A DNA stretch of 64,000 nt from DSNY01 sp040752195 (GCA_040752195.1 JBFMFC010000005.1:1-64000); one strand, 5' to 3'; counted from the stretch's first letter, positions 34,066 through 43,643 are shown. Notes: generated by a model not told the origin, from the sequence alone. Translations and numbers: made by a program.

Positions 34066-34787
34066 GGCGAAGCAATCAACGGCGTCGGTTCCGAGGGCGG
34101 GTCGGGTGCCTACTGGCAGGGTCAGCGATGCTGATGGCGCGGGCGTTGCTCGCGTTGTCGCTCTGGATCGCGGGGAACGCGTCGGCGCAGGCGCCGATTC
34201 CCGGATACCCCGACAATGTGACCGAGTACGACCCGCGCGAAGTCGCGTTGCTGCCGCGGTTCTGCGCGTACACGCAGGACTTTCGCGAGCGCGTTCCCGG
34301 CGGCAACGACCGGGAGCAGATCGAGCATTGGCGCACTCTGATGGGGCCGTCCTACGATGCGATGCATCACTACTGCTGGGGGCTGATGAAGCTGCACCGA
34401 GCCACGATCCTGTCGCCGGACACGGCCACCCGCCGGTTCTACTTCGGGAGTGCCGTCAACGAGTTCGACTACGTGGTGAGGAACGTACGCTCTGACTTCG
34501 CGATGCTTCCAGAAATCCTCGTGAAACGAGGCGAAGCGCTCCTCGGGACGGGGCGAGCGCCGCAGGCGATCGCGGAGTTCGAGCGCGCAATCGAACTGAA
34601 GCCGGACTACTGGCCGGCGTACGCTCGTCTGAGCGATCACTACAAGAGCACCGGCAACCGGGTTGCGGCACGGCAGGTCCTCGAGCGAGGCTTGGCGCGG
34701 GCGCCCGGTGCGAAGGGACTGCTGCGCCGTCTGCAGGAACTCGACGATCGGAAGTCCGAGCGAAGCGAAAACGCGAAGAGCCGATGA
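34056..34787 (+). CDS. Exported TPR protein
   Basis: 243-residue protein with an N-terminal hydrophobic signal (ALLALSLWIAGNASA, cleavage expected after residue 44) and a periplasmic domain. The C-terminal half shows TPR helices (ALLGTGRAPQAIAEFERAIEL and VAARQVLERGLARAP). The N-terminal half has aromatic/charged segments (HYCWGLMKLHRA) common to a small family found in EPS loci. Probable protein-protein adaptor in assembly or export. The signal is long for ATG 34056; in-frame ATG codons at 34128 and 34134 would give a more typical length but lack good ribosome-binding sites. Confidence 0.75.
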   Translation: MSVRRSNQRRRFRGRVGCLLAGSAMLMARALLALSLWIAGNASAQAPIPGYPDNVTEYDPREVALLPRFCAYTQDFRERVPGGNDREQIEHWRTLMGPSYDAMHHYCWGLMKLHRATILSPDTATRRFYFGSAVNEFDYVVRNVRSDFAMLPEILVKRGEALLGTGRAPQAIAEFERAIELKPDYWPAYARLSDHYKSTGNRVAARQVLERGLARAPGAKGLLRRLQELDDRKSERSENAKSR

Positions 34788-34875
34788 CGGCGCGCGCTGG
34801 GCGTTCGCTCGCCGTTCGGTGAAGAATCCTGCGACGCGCCGCGAGCGGCGAACGAGTAAGGGAGAGTCAGTCGAC

Positions 34876-36687
34876 ATGAGCGGGATCTGCGGCGCCTTCG
34901 GTTGTCGCGGGGGCGACGATGTCTCGGCCGTGCTGCAGCCGATGAGCGCGGTCGGCGTCGACATGCTGCGATCCGGCGCGTCGGCCGTCGGCGTCTACGG
35001 CGCGCCGCGCGCAGCCGTCGTGGTCGAGCACAAGGGCGTGCTCGTTGCGATCGTCGGGCATCCGCGATTGGGGTCGGATGGCGGCACAAGTGTGACCCCC
35101 GCCGCGATCGCCGAGGCGGTCGCCGCCGACGGCGTGTCCGCGCTTGCATCGATGCGCGGCGACTTCGCGATCGCAGCCTGGGATCCAGCCAAGTTGCGCG
35201 GCTTCGTGGCCATCGACCGCGTCGGCGTTCGCCAGCTTGTCTACGCGAACGTCGGGCAGACGCTGGCCTTCGCCTCGACGGCGGACCGTTTGGCGCGAAT
35301 TCCTGCGGTCGACGACGAGGTGACCCCGCAGGGTATCTACGACTACCTGTATTTCCACGTTTGCCCGGGCCCGCAGACCATCTATCGAGGGATTCGGCGT
35401 TTGCCGCCGGGGCACTGCCTGGAGTTTGGCGAAGGCATCGTTGGCCAACCCCGTCCGTACTGGACGATGACGTTTCGGGAGGAGCCGGGTGCGGACTTTG
35501 TCACGCTCAAGCGGCAATTCGTCGAAGTGCTGCGCGACGCCGTCGCAGCCGCAGCGACGGGATCCAGTTGCGGTGCGTTTCTGTCGGGCGGTACCGACAG
35601 TTCGACGGTCAGCGGGATGCTGGGTCGGATCAGTGGTTCGCCCGCGCGAACGTTTTCCATCGGCTTCGACGCTGCCGGGTACGACGAGATGCAGTACGCG
35701 CGCATCGCGGCACGCCACTTCGGCTGTGAGCATCACGAGTACTACGTGACCCCGGCCGATGTCGTCGAGGCCGCGCCGAAGATAGCCGCGTTCTATGACC
35801 AGCCATTCGGCAACGCCTCAGCCATACCCGCTTACTACTGCGCGCGGCTCGCCCGGGAAAGCGGAGTGGAGCGCCTACTGGCCGGCGACGGTGGCGACGA
35901 ACTGTTCGGCGGCAACGAGCGCTACGCGAAGCAGGGGGTCTTGGGTTGGTACGAACGCCTCATGCCAAAGGCGCTGCGCAAGGGGCTTGTCGAACCGATC
36001 GTCCTGCGGACGCCGGTCTTCCGCGCGTTGCCGCTGGCGCGCAAGGTGTATCGCTATGTCGAGCAGGCGAGCCTGCCGATGCCATGGCGCTACGAATCGC
36101 ACAACCTACTGACGCATCTGGGCGCAGAGCGCGTGTTCGAACCCGACTTCCTCGCGGCGGTGGACGTTCGACGTCCGCAAGTGCTGCTCGAAGCGGCGCA
36201 CGCGCCGTACGTCGACTGCAGTCTGATCAACCAGATGCTGGGTATCGATCTGCGCTTCACGCTCGCCGAAAACGACCTGCCCAAGGTTACGCAGATGTGC
36301 GAGCTGGCCGGCGTCGATGTCGCGTTTCCGCTGCTCGACGAGGGCGTCGTAGAGTTCTCGGCTCGTCTGCCGGCAGCGATGAAGCTGCGCGGCACACGCT
36401 TGCGCTGGTTTTTCAAGGAAGCCCTGCACGACTTCCTGCCGATCGAAGTGATCCGCAAGTCAAAACACGGCTTCGGTCTGCCGGTCGGCGCCTGGCTAAC
36501 GACGCACCGTCCTTTGCTCGATCTGGCGAGCGACGCCATTGTCGGTCTGCGGCAGCGCCGGATCGTGCGCGCCGGATTCGTCGACGATCTGCGCGATCGA
36601 CTTCTGCCCGCGCATCCGGCGTACTACGGCACGATGATCTGGTTGCTGATGATGCTGGGCCTGTGGCTCGAGGTGAAGCGCCCGTGA
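34876..36687 (+). CDS. Asparagine synthase-like protein lacking Cys2
   Basis: 603-residue two-domain protein. The N-terminal class II amidotransferase fold begins MSGICGAFG, so residue 2 is Ser and the nearest Cys is residue 5. The N-terminal Cys nucleophile of true glutaminases is absent unless processing exposes Cys5. The synthetase domain is intact: LSGGTDSST near residues 236-244, LAGDGGDELFGG and PLLDEGVVEF. It probably uses free ammonia or catalyses a related ATP-dependent condensation. ATG 34876 is set by GGGAGAG about 10 nt upstream; no alternative MCG start exists. An 88-nt spacer separates it from the TPR gene. Confidence 0.85.
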   Translation: MSGICGAFGCRGGDDVSAVLQPMSAVGVDMLRSGASAVGVYGAPRAAVVVEHKGVLVAIVGHPRLGSDGGTSVTPAAIAEAVAADGVSALASMRGDFAIAAWDPAKLRGFVAIDRVGVRQLVYANVGQTLAFASTADRLARIPAVDDEVTPQGIYDYLYFHVCPGPQTIYRGIRRLPPGHCLEFGEGIVGQPRPYWTMTFREEPGADFVTLKRQFVEVLRDAVAAAATGSSCGAFLSGGTDSSTVSGMLGRISGSPARTFSIGFDAAGYDEMQYARIAARHFGCEHHEYYVTPADVVEAAPKIAAFYDQPFGNASAIPAYYCARLARESGVERLLAGDGGDELFGGNERYAKQGVLGWYERLMPKALRKGLVEPIVLRTPVFRALPLARKVYRYVEQASLPMPWRYESHNLLTHLGAERVFEPDFLAAVDVRRPQVLLEAAHAPYVDCSLINQMLGIDLRFTLAENDLPKVTQMCELAGVDVAFPLLDEGVVEFSARLPAAMKLRGTRLRWFFKEALHDFLPIEVIRKSKHGFGLPVGAWLTTHRPLLDLASDAIVGLRQRRIVRAGFVDDLRDRLLPAHPAYYGTMIWLLMMLGLWLEVKRP

Positions 36688-36765
36688 CGCGGTGCGTGAT
36701 TCGACACGGGCACGGCGCGCCGACTCGCCCTTCCGGTGTCGGCCATTTGTGTAGAGGGTGCCTAA

Positions 36766-37833
36766 ATGCATTGGGAGTTGTACCCTGTCGCGCGTTTCGG
36801 CGAACTCGCGCCGCGATGGAACGATGTGGCTGCGCGCAGTCTGTTGCTTGCTCCGTTCCTTCATGCGGACTTCCTCGCGCCTGCGCTCCGGATTTTCGGC
36901 ACGGGCGGCGAACTCGTCGCGTTTGGACGGGCTGCGGACGGCGCCGAGGCTGCCGCGATCGTCTGCTGCGAGCGTGCCGGCGTTTGGCGCACCTTCCAGC
37001 CTTCCCAGGTGCCGCTTGGCGCCTGGGTCACAACGCGCGGCGCGGTTGAGTGGAACGGGGCCGCTTCCGCACTGTTGCGGCGGCTCCCCGGCCTAGCCCT
37101 GCGCTTCGGCGTGACGCAGCAGGATCCGGCGCTCGTAGACCGACCGACCGGCCCGCACCCCGCGAGCATCGACTACATCGAAACCGCGTGGGTCGATGTT
37201 CGAGGTTCGTTCGACGAATACTGGGGTGCGCGCGGCAAGAACCTGCGCCAGAACATGCGCAAGCAGCGCCGGCGCCTGGGCGAGATGGGGATCGATCCAG
37301 TCCTGCGCGTTCGTGCGGACGCCTCCGAGATCGCCGGCGCCGTGGAAGCCTACGGAAGGCTTGAAAGCAGCGGCTGGAAGGCCGAGCACGGGACGGCGAT
37401 CGCGCCGGACAACGAGCAGGGGCGCTTCTACGCGGAGGCGCTTACTGCGCTCGCGCGCCGGGGGCAGGCGGCGATCTACGAACTGTGGTTCGGCGATCGA
37501 CACGTCGCGTCGGACATCACCGTCCGCAGCGCGCAGACCATGGTGATCCTCAAGACCACGTACGACGAAACGGTCGATCGCCAGTTTTCGCCCGCGTTCC
37601 TGCTGCGCGAACAGGTCTTTCGCGAGCTATTCGACTCGCAGCAGGTGCAGCGCATCGAGTTCTATGGACGGCTGATGCCCTGGCACCTTCAATGGTCCAG
37701 CGGTCAGCGGAAGCTGTTTCATGTCAACGTCGATCGCGCACCGGCGCTCTCGCATGCGTTGCGGCTTCTGCTGCGTTGGCGCAGTCGGCAACCGCGCTCA
37801 ACCGCCTCGGGCGACGCCGATGGCGCTCGGTAA
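36766..37833 (+). CDS. GNAT/FemAB-like acyltransferase
   Basis: 355-residue protein of the CelD/BcsL-type GNAT group. Recognisable parts are GKNLRQNMRKQRRRLGEMG (the basic helix typical of these proteins), SSGWKAEHGTAI, FYAEALTALARRGQAAIYEL, KTTYDETVDRQFSPAFLL and RIEFYGRLMPWHLQW. Acyl- or aminoacyl transfer onto an EPS component is the likely role; donor and acceptor unknown. ATG 36766 follows AGAGGG by about 8 nt. It is last in the + strand set and converges with the next gene across 33 nt. Confidence 0.75.
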   Translation: MHWELYPVARFGELAPRWNDVAARSLLLAPFLHADFLAPALRIFGTGGELVAFGRAADGAEAAAIVCCERAGVWRTFQPSQVPLGAWVTTRGAVEWNGAASALLRRLPGLALRFGVTQQDPALVDRPTGPHPASIDYIETAWVDVRGSFDEYWGARGKNLRQNMRKQRRRLGEMGIDPVLRVRADASEIAGAVEAYGRLESSGWKAEHGTAIAPDNEQGRFYAEALTALARRGQAAIYELWFGDRHVASDITVRSAQTMVILKTTYDETVDRQFSPAFLLREQVFRELFDSQQVQRIEFYGRLMPWHLQWSSGQRKLFHVNVDRAPALSHALRLLLRWRSRQPRSTASGDADGAR

Positions 37834-37866
37834 TCGGTAGCCCTGATCGGCAGCTCCGGTGCCGCG

Positions 37867-38709
37867 TCAGCCTGCCGCGCCGCGTTGCTCCAGCGGCAAC
37901 GCCGCGGGCGCTCGCTCCAAAGAGGTCCGAGCGATCGCCTCTAAATCGTGCGCGATGTACATGCGGTCGAGCCAGGCCGCCTCCGGGAACGGCCGTCCTT
38001 TCCTGATCCCGCGCCACGTGTCGATCCTGACCTCCGTTTGCGCGGCATTGAACTCGTCGATCGCCAGCAATTCGCCCGCAAACCGGTGGTTGAACACGAA
38101 ATCCACGTCGTCGAAGTACATTGCCACGCGGTGCAGGATCCGGCGCATGGGGCCTGCGAGGATGCGCAATGCGGCGACGGTCGACGAGTAAAGATCCAAG
38201 TCGATCGAGACGAACCCGACCGGCGTGCGGTCGTCCCGTCGCAGGAACGCGGGCACGGTCTGCTCGACATTGCCGATGATCAGCTCCGAGCGCGACGAGA
38301 GCCGGCGCCGCAAGGCGTGCTCGTCCATCGCGTAGTCGCCCGGGCGCCACTGGTCCGGGTGGTCTCGGTGATCGCCGCAAAGAGTCGGCAATCCGGCCCC
38401 GGCATCGAAGCCGTAGACGCGAATGGACACACCGGTTTCCCCCTCCACCGCCGCCGCGTAGCTTTCGAGCGCGAGCAGTCCGTTGCCGCCAGCCACACCG
38501 AACTCGATCGCCGCGATGCGCTGCACGCCCTGCCGCAGCGCTTGATCGGCCGCGCCGAGCACGCCGAGCAGATACTGCGGGCGCTCGACCGCGTCCCAGT
38601 GCGCGCGTGTGCGTATGCGGGTGCTCAGTCGCTTTACGACGGAGCGCGCCAGAAGGCGAAATGGTGGCTCTTCGGCGAGGCGTTTGATTGCGGTCGTTAG
38701 TCGGCTCAT
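37867..38709 (-). CDS. Methyltransferase-like protein (TylF/MycF-type fold suspected)
   Basis: 280-residue cytoplasmic protein. AIEFGVAGGNGLLALE (about residues 67-82) resembles a SAM-binding glycine loop. RVYGFDAGAGLP follows as a motif II-like acid, and GFVSIDLDLYSSTVAAL with MYFDDVDF resembles the metal-binding segment of TylF-like sugar O-methyltransferases. Overall similarity is limited, so another Rossmann activity is possible. The start overlaps the aminotransferase stop by 4 nt, which suggests both act on the same sugar. Confidence 0.55.
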   Translation of the reverse strand: MSRLTTAIKRLAEEPPFRLLARSVVKRLSTRIRTRAHWDAVERPQYLLGVLGAADQALRQGVQRIAAIEFGVAGGNGLLALESYAAAVEGETGVSIRVYGFDAGAGLPTLCGDHRDHPDQWRPGDYAMDEHALRRRLSSRSELIIGNVEQTVPAFLRRDDRTPVGFVSIDLDLYSSTVAALRILAGPMRRILHRVAMYFDDVDFVFNHRFAGELLAIDEFNAAQTEVRIDTWRGIRKGRPFPEAAWLDRMYIAHDLEAIARTSLERAPAALPLEQRGAAG

Positions 38710-39983
38710 CGCTCAGTCCCTCCGCTTTTGGCAGCGGCTCGGGCGCCGCGGTGCTGCAGTTCCGCCAGCGCAGTCACCATTTCGCAGATCGCGCCGATGT
38801 GTTGCTCCGACAGACTCTGATGGCAGGACAACTGCAACAAGTCGGCCGACCACGTCGCGCTGATGTCGCCGGGCAACTCGGGGGTACCGGGCCACCGTCG
38901 GTCCCAGCGGAAAACCGGAATGCCACGTGCACGCAAGCCGTGGTAGACGGGATCGGATCGCGGCAGCAGGAACGGAAACACGTACGGCACGGCATCCTCG
39001 GGAAGCGACGCGAACGGAGTCCGACCATGCGGGCAGCCGGCGAGCAGGCGGCTGTACATGTCGTAGTTTCTTCGCCTTGCTGCGGCGATCCCGGGCCAGT
39101 CCGAGTGACGCACCAGCCAGGCGGTCAAGCGCAACGCCGTTCGTTCGGCAGCCGTCGTGTCAACGCGAAAACTCGCATCGACGTCAGCCTTCGCGTCGGC
39201 CGCGCTTGGCTGGCGGCCGCCACGCAGGCTGCGTTTGATCCGGAACATCGGTGCGACCGCCCGGGCCAGCGGCGAGGCTGTTTCGGAGGCCCACAACTCG
39301 ATCAGATCGAACGCTGCGCGCAGTTCGCTCGCGAGGCGCGCTGGCGCCAGTCGCATGCGCGCGGCCGCCATCCGCCTCGACAACAGAAGCCCGCCTTCGA
39401 CCGTCGGGAAGAACTTGGTGAGGCTGGCAACGACAAAATTCCCGTGGGTTCCGATCCGGCCAGCGCCCGCGCGATGCGCGAATGCGTGCGCGCAGTCTTC
39501 GATCAGCACCATGTCGTGAGCGTCGCAGAACGAGCGCACCGCGCGCAGGTCTGTCGGTATGCCGAACAAGTGCGCGGCGATCACCGCGTCCGCCGGTCGC
39601 CGCCCGGGCGCGCCGAAGGTCGACACGTCGGGAGCACCGTCTGCGGTCAATGCATAGAAAACCGGTGTCGCCTCGAGCGCGACGACCGGCGCGACCATGC
39701 TCGGGCAGTGATATGCGGGCACCAGTACGCGATCGCCGCGCCCGATCCCCGCGCAGCGAAGCGCGGCGAAAATGGCCGCGCGGCCGCTCGTCGTCCACTG
39801 CACGACACCCTCATCGCCATGCCACGGATAGGGCAGCGGCTCGCTGCGAGCTCGAAAGAACCTTGCCGCCAAAAGCGGCTGGCGCGCAAACCCGTTGCGA
39901 TCTGTCTGCGCGGCGGCAGGTTCCTCGGAAGTCGTGCAGTCCGGAGGCGTTGCCTGCCAGTCTGGCCGGTTTGCGGTCGACAT
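38706..39983 (-). CDS. DegT/DnrJ/EryC1/StrS aminotransferase
   Basis: 425-residue PLP-dependent sugar aminotransferase of the DegT family. Motifs are WTTSGRAAIFAALR, RVLVPAYHCPSM, VLIEDCAHAFAHR (PLP-ring aspartate) and VASLTKFFPTVEGG, with the Schiff-base lysine in SLTK. It probably makes an amino sugar from a keto sugar nucleotide, although a lipid or quinone substrate cannot be excluded. ATG 39983 was chosen where homology begins; the frame is open for 63 more codons, but those overlap the upstream lipoprotein gene. It starts 10 nt after that gene's stop. Confidence 0.85.
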   Translation of the reverse strand: MSTANRPDWQATPPDCTTSEEPAAAQTDRNGFARQPLLAARFFRARSEPLPYPWHGDEGVVQWTTSGRAAIFAALRCAGIGRGDRVLVPAYHCPSMVAPVVALEATPVFYALTADGAPDVSTFGAPGRRPADAVIAAHLFGIPTDLRAVRSFCDAHDMVLIEDCAHAFAHRAGAGRIGTHGNFVVASLTKFFPTVEGGLLLSRRMAAARMRLAPARLASELRAAFDLIELWASETASPLARAVAPMFRIKRSLRGGRQPSAADAKADVDASFRVDTTAAERTALRLTAWLVRHSDWPGIAAARRRNYDMYSRLLAGCPHGRTPFASLPEDAVPYVFPFLLPRSDPVYHGLRARGIPVFRWDRRWPGTPELPGDISATWSADLLQLSCHQSLSEQHIGAICEMVTALAELQHRGARAAAKSGGTER

Positions 39984-39993
39984 CAGCAGCGTC

Positions 39994-41118
39994 TCACGCG
40001 TGCTTGTACAGCCAGGTCGCTGCGATGGCACCGAACAGGAACATGACGACGCCGTACGCCGCGATCGGTATGGCGACGATGTTGCTGCCCGCGCTGACCG
40101 CGCCGAAGCGCGGTGCGCCTGACAGGCTGAGCGGGAACCACGCGTTCGAGCCGACCGAGTAACGGTAGGCAACGGAGTCGCTTCGGATCACGAGCAATTC
40201 GCCGGTCGCCGGGTCCGTCGTCGTGATGGTCTGGCCGATCCCGAATTCGATCGGACAGTTCGCGCAGGCGGTCACCCTTCCGGTGGCGTCGATCTTCCAT
40301 AGCCCGGCAGAACCGTCGCCGCCGCCGACGAGCACCAGGTCGTGAGGAACGCTGCGTAGCGCGATCGACGAGAAGGTGCTTGGTCCGAGCCCGCGGGCGA
40401 CAGTGGTCCACGCGTCGTTTGCCTTGTCCCAAAGGTGCACCGCGGGCGCGAGAAACAGCGCCAACCCTCCTCGGGTTCCGATCGACGGCAGCCATTCAAG
40501 CCCCCCGGCCACACTCGTGTTTGGCGCCGCGGCGGTCGTCGTCCACGAGCCGGAGGAGCGCCTAAACCAACGGATCGTGGAGCTATCGAACTGGCGATAG
40601 AACAGATCGCCGGTAGCCGGGTCGACCGTGTTGTGCTGGTAGCCGTGACCGATGAACGGAGGCGACCCGCTTCCACCGGTGTCCCATGGGGGATCCGGCA
40701 GGTTGGCCCAGCGGCTGCTCGCCTCGTCGAACTCATGCCAGCGCTGATCGCCGTAGTGCGCATGGCCGATGAAGGTCGCCTTGCGGTGGATCGGGTCGTA
40801 GCAGCCCTTGTCCATGTAGTCCAGCGTCGAGTTCGCGCCATCGGTGAAGAGCGACGTGGTCAAGCCGCTCGTGGCGATCTGAACCCACTGTCCAGCGGAC
40901 ATGCGCGAAGCGATGTCAGCGAGGGAATCGGTACTTGGTTGCGGCGGCGGTGGTGGCGCTGGCGCCGGCGTGGCGTCCGAACCGGACCCACCGCAGCCGG
41001 CGAACGCCAGCGCGCTGAACGACGCCGCAGCGACGACAAACGCGCGACGGTCCGAGAACACGGCGCAGCGGTCTTGTGGATGAGCTGTCCCGGCAGCTCC
41101 GGATGCTCGCCGTCGCAT
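39994..41118 (-). CDS. Beta-propeller-like lipoprotein with Tat-type signal
   Basis: 374-residue paralogue of the protein at 25774. The leader contains SDRRAFVVAAAS, which fits a twin-arginine motif (S-R-R-x-F), then lipobox FAGC (Cys42), a short Pro linker and blade-like repeats (NTVDPATGDLFYRQF, DLVLVGGGDGSAGLW). The C-terminus ends in a hydrophobic stretch (GVVMFLFGAIAATWLYKHA). Unlike its paralogue it carries a lipid anchor and a different, shorter tail. ATG 41118 is preceded by GAGGAGAG at 7 nt, which outweighs the earlier ATG 41148. It heads a unit with the aminotransferase and methyltransferase-like genes. Confidence 0.68.
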   Translation of the reverse strand: MRRRASGAAGTAHPQDRCAVFSDRRAFVVAAASFSALAFAGCGGSGSDATPAPAPPPPPQPSTDSLADIASRMSAGQWVQIATSGLTTSLFTDGANSTLDYMDKGCYDPIHRKATFIGHAHYGDQRWHEFDEASSRWANLPDPPWDTGGSGSPPFIGHGYQHNTVDPATGDLFYRQFDSSTIRWFRRSSGSWTTTAAAPNTSVAGGLEWLPSIGTRGGLALFLAPAVHLWDKANDAWTTVARGLGPSTFSSIALRSVPHDLVLVGGGDGSAGLWKIDATGRVTACANCPIEFGIGQTITTTDPATGELLVIRSDSVAYRYSVGSNAWFPLSLSGAPRFGAVSAGSNIVAIPIAAYGVVMFLFGAIAATWLYKHA

Positions 41119-41398
41119 CAGCGACTCTCCTCTGAAGCGAAGTCTCATGCCGGCCGATTATCGTCGAAGCGGGATGCTGTGACGTACTGGGCAGCGAGTC
41201 ACGTCGGCGTTCACCCGCGAGACGTACCTGCCGCAAGGGGGCGTTCCGCTCGGCGAACGGATTAGCTTTATGACGTGAACGAGGCGTCTACCGCGCGGGC
41301 CATAATGCGCGAACGGCTTGGGCCTGTGCTCGATTCCAGCGGGCGGTGGCAGACGAGGCCCGGTCGGCACCTGAGCCGAACGATAGCGGGGCAGCGCG
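41119..41398. promoter_or_regulatory. Divergent intergenic region
   Basis: 280 nt between the - strand propeller lipoprotein and the + strand Ig/LamG lipoprotein, so both promoters should lie here. On the - strand GATAAT occurs about 40 nt before the start; on the + strand CATAAT lies near 41302. Neither has a convincing -35 box. Confidence 0.35.
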
Positions 41399-43462
41399 AT
41401 GCGTCGGATTCTTCCATCGTCAAGAGCGCTCTTGTCGGTCATCGTAGCGACGGGTGCGATTTCGTGCGCGCTCGACGAACCTCGCCCGATCGTCACTCTG
41501 GTCGCCCAGCCACCAACGGTGGCCAGCAACGGATCGTCCACCCTCCGATGGAACTCGGACCGCGCGAAGTCTTGCGTCGCCTCCGGCGGGTGGTCGGGAA
41601 GCAGACCGCCGTCGGGCTCGGAGTCGGTTGGCCCGATCACGTCGGCGCGCACCTTCTCGCTGACATGCACCAATCGGGGTGGCGCGGAAACCAAGTCGGT
41701 CACGGTCAGCGTTGAGACGGCGCCGCCGCCCGCGGTGCCGTCCGTATCGCTCAACGCGAGCCCCATCAGCGTCCCGAGTGGTGCGGCTGCGACGCTGACG
41801 TGGACATCGAATGAAGCGACCTCGTGTCTTGCGTCGGGTGCGTGGTCGGGCGTCAAGGCGACCGCCGGCTCCGAGACGACGGGTCCGCTGACGGCCAGTA
41901 GCACGTTTTCGCTCTCGTGCAGCGGCGTCGGCGGGACCGCCTCACAATCGGTCACTGTGGCGGTGCAGAGCGCGCCACCGCCGCTGCCGGCGCCCACGGT
42001 ATCACTCAGCGCGGATCCGACGAGCGTCGCGAGCGGCAGCGCCGCGACGTTGACCTGGTCATCGACCAACGCGACCTCGTGCACCGGGTCCGGTGGGTGG
42101 TCCGGGCAGAAGCCGTTGTCCGGGTCCGAGACGACGGGTCCGCTGACGGCCAGCAGCGTGTTTTCCCTTTCGTGCACCGGCGCCGGCGGCACGGTGACGC
42201 GGACCGTAACGGTCAATGTGAGCGCACCTCCGGTGCCCGCGCCGACCTTGGCGTTCGCCGCCAATCCCGGCACCGTGCAGAGCGGAAGCGCAGCGACGCT
42301 AAGTTGGACGGCGACCAATGCTGCGAGCTGCAGCGCGTCGGGCGCGTGGAGCGGCTCGAAGCCGACGACCGGCTCGGAGTCCACGGGCGCACTCGGTTTG
42401 AATGCCAGCTACTCGCTGACGTGTACCGGAGCTGGCGGCGCCGTAACGAAGTCCGTGACGGTCATCGTGAACCCGCCAACGGCGCCCGCGGTGTCGTTGA
42501 CGGCCAGCCCGGGGAACGTCGCCAGCGGCGGCACTTCGACGCTCACATGGTCCGCGTCGAACGCCAGCGGTTGTGTCGCCACTGCGGATCCTGCAAATGG
42601 CGCTTGGTCGGGAAGCAAGCCGACCTCCGGAAGCGTCGGTACGGGACCGTTGACGGCGGCGAGCAATACGTTCTCGCTGACGTGTACCGGTGCAGGCGGA
42701 AGTGCCAGTCGGTCCGTCGTCGTGACGGTCGGTACGAGCTCGGCGCAGACGGGTCTCGACTTCCCGGGCAGCGCCGGGGTGACGAACACGATGCGATTCC
42801 GGTTCCTGAATCCGTTGCCCATCTATCCGGCGACGTACATCTGGCGCGCTTATCCGCGGCGGCAAGCCGGGTACTACACGACGTTTTTCTGGGGCAACGA
42901 CGGTTCGATGTACTGGGCGGACGGATCCGTCGATTCGGTCTACGGTGCGCACCCGTACCCGAACCCCGCACCAAGCGGCACCAATCACGACTGGGAGATC
43001 GCTGCCGAAGGCGGAGACGTCGTGAACGGTCGGGTCGAGTACGACCGCTGGCATACGCAGGCGCTGGTCGTCTGGGCCGACGCCAGCGGCAGAAAGCACC
43101 ACGTTTTCTACTGGGACCTGCCTAACACCGACCCGAGCCGCCGCGTCGAGTATGTGGCCTCGGCGAGTTACGGCAACCGGATGCCGCCGGTCCCAGCGCT
43201 GACGTGGGGCGACGCGCCATGGGCTCCCGGGCAGGAGGTGTACAACGGCATCTTGCGTGGAATCCAGATTTACTCGTCCAATCTTTCCATCGCTGACATT
43301 CTGTCCGAAGCCAATGCGCCGCTGTCCACCGCCTCGGGCGCCGCGAACGTTTGGTACCTGAACTTGAATCCGACCCCGAGCGACATCTCCGACAAGTCGG
43401 GCCGCGGGCACCACCCGCAGTGGGTGGGCGCCGAGCGCCCGCGTCTTTGGACCGGCCCCTGA
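41399..43462 (+). CDS. Five-Ig lipoprotein with LamG-like C-terminal domain (copy 1)
   Basis: 687-residue exported protein. The signal peptide ends at a lipobox-like AISC (Cys23). Five tandem Ig-like units of about 85 residues follow to residue 440; each has a LxWxS strand, a Cys pair and a GAWSG-type turn (for example TASGxW/SGSKP variants). The last 230 residues form a LamG/concanavalin-like domain with IYPATYIWRAYPRRQAGYY, VVWADASGRKHHVFYWD, LRGIQIYSSNLSIADIL and the closing DKSGRGHHPQWVG typical of such domains. Carbohydrate binding on the cell surface is inferred; no catalytic motif seen. A tandem paralogue follows after 181 nt. Confidence 0.72.
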   Translation: MRRILPSSRALLSVIVATGAISCALDEPRPIVTLVAQPPTVASNGSSTLRWNSDRAKSCVASGGWSGSRPPSGSESVGPITSARTFSLTCTNRGGAETKSVTVSVETAPPPAVPSVSLNASPISVPSGAAATLTWTSNEATSCLASGAWSGVKATAGSETTGPLTASSTFSLSCSGVGGTASQSVTVAVQSAPPPLPAPTVSLSADPTSVASGSAATLTWSSTNATSCTGSGGWSGQKPLSGSETTGPLTASSVFSLSCTGAGGTVTRTVTVNVSAPPVPAPTLAFAANPGTVQSGSAATLSWTATNAASCSASGAWSGSKPTTGSESTGALGLNASYSLTCTGAGGAVTKSVTVIVNPPTAPAVSLTASPGNVASGGTSTLTWSASNASGCVATADPANGAWSGSKPTSGSVGTGPLTAASNTFSLTCTGAGGSASRSVVVTVGTSSAQTGLDFPGSAGVTNTMRFRFLNPLPIYPATYIWRAYPRRQAGYYTTFFWGNDGSMYWADGSVDSVYGAHPYPNPAPSGTNHDWEIAAEGGDVVNGRVEYDRWHTQALVVWADASGRKHHVFYWDLPNTDPSRRVEYVASASYGNRMPPVPALTWGDAPWAPGQEVYNGILRGIQIYSSNLSIADILSEANAPLSTASGAANVWYLNLNPTPSDISDKSGRGHHPQWVGAERPRLWTGP

Positions 43463-43643
43463 TATCGCCGGTCATTCTGTGGTGGGTCGAATCCGACCGC
43501 CGGTACGCGCGTCTTGAATGACGCGGCGGTCGGACCACTCGCTATCATGCCGGGCGCGCGTTGCGGACGACCGCAAGGCCGGTCGAGCGAATCCTCGATC
43601 GCGTCGTCCGCACACGGCTGGCGAGGAGACGGAGGATGGCGTA

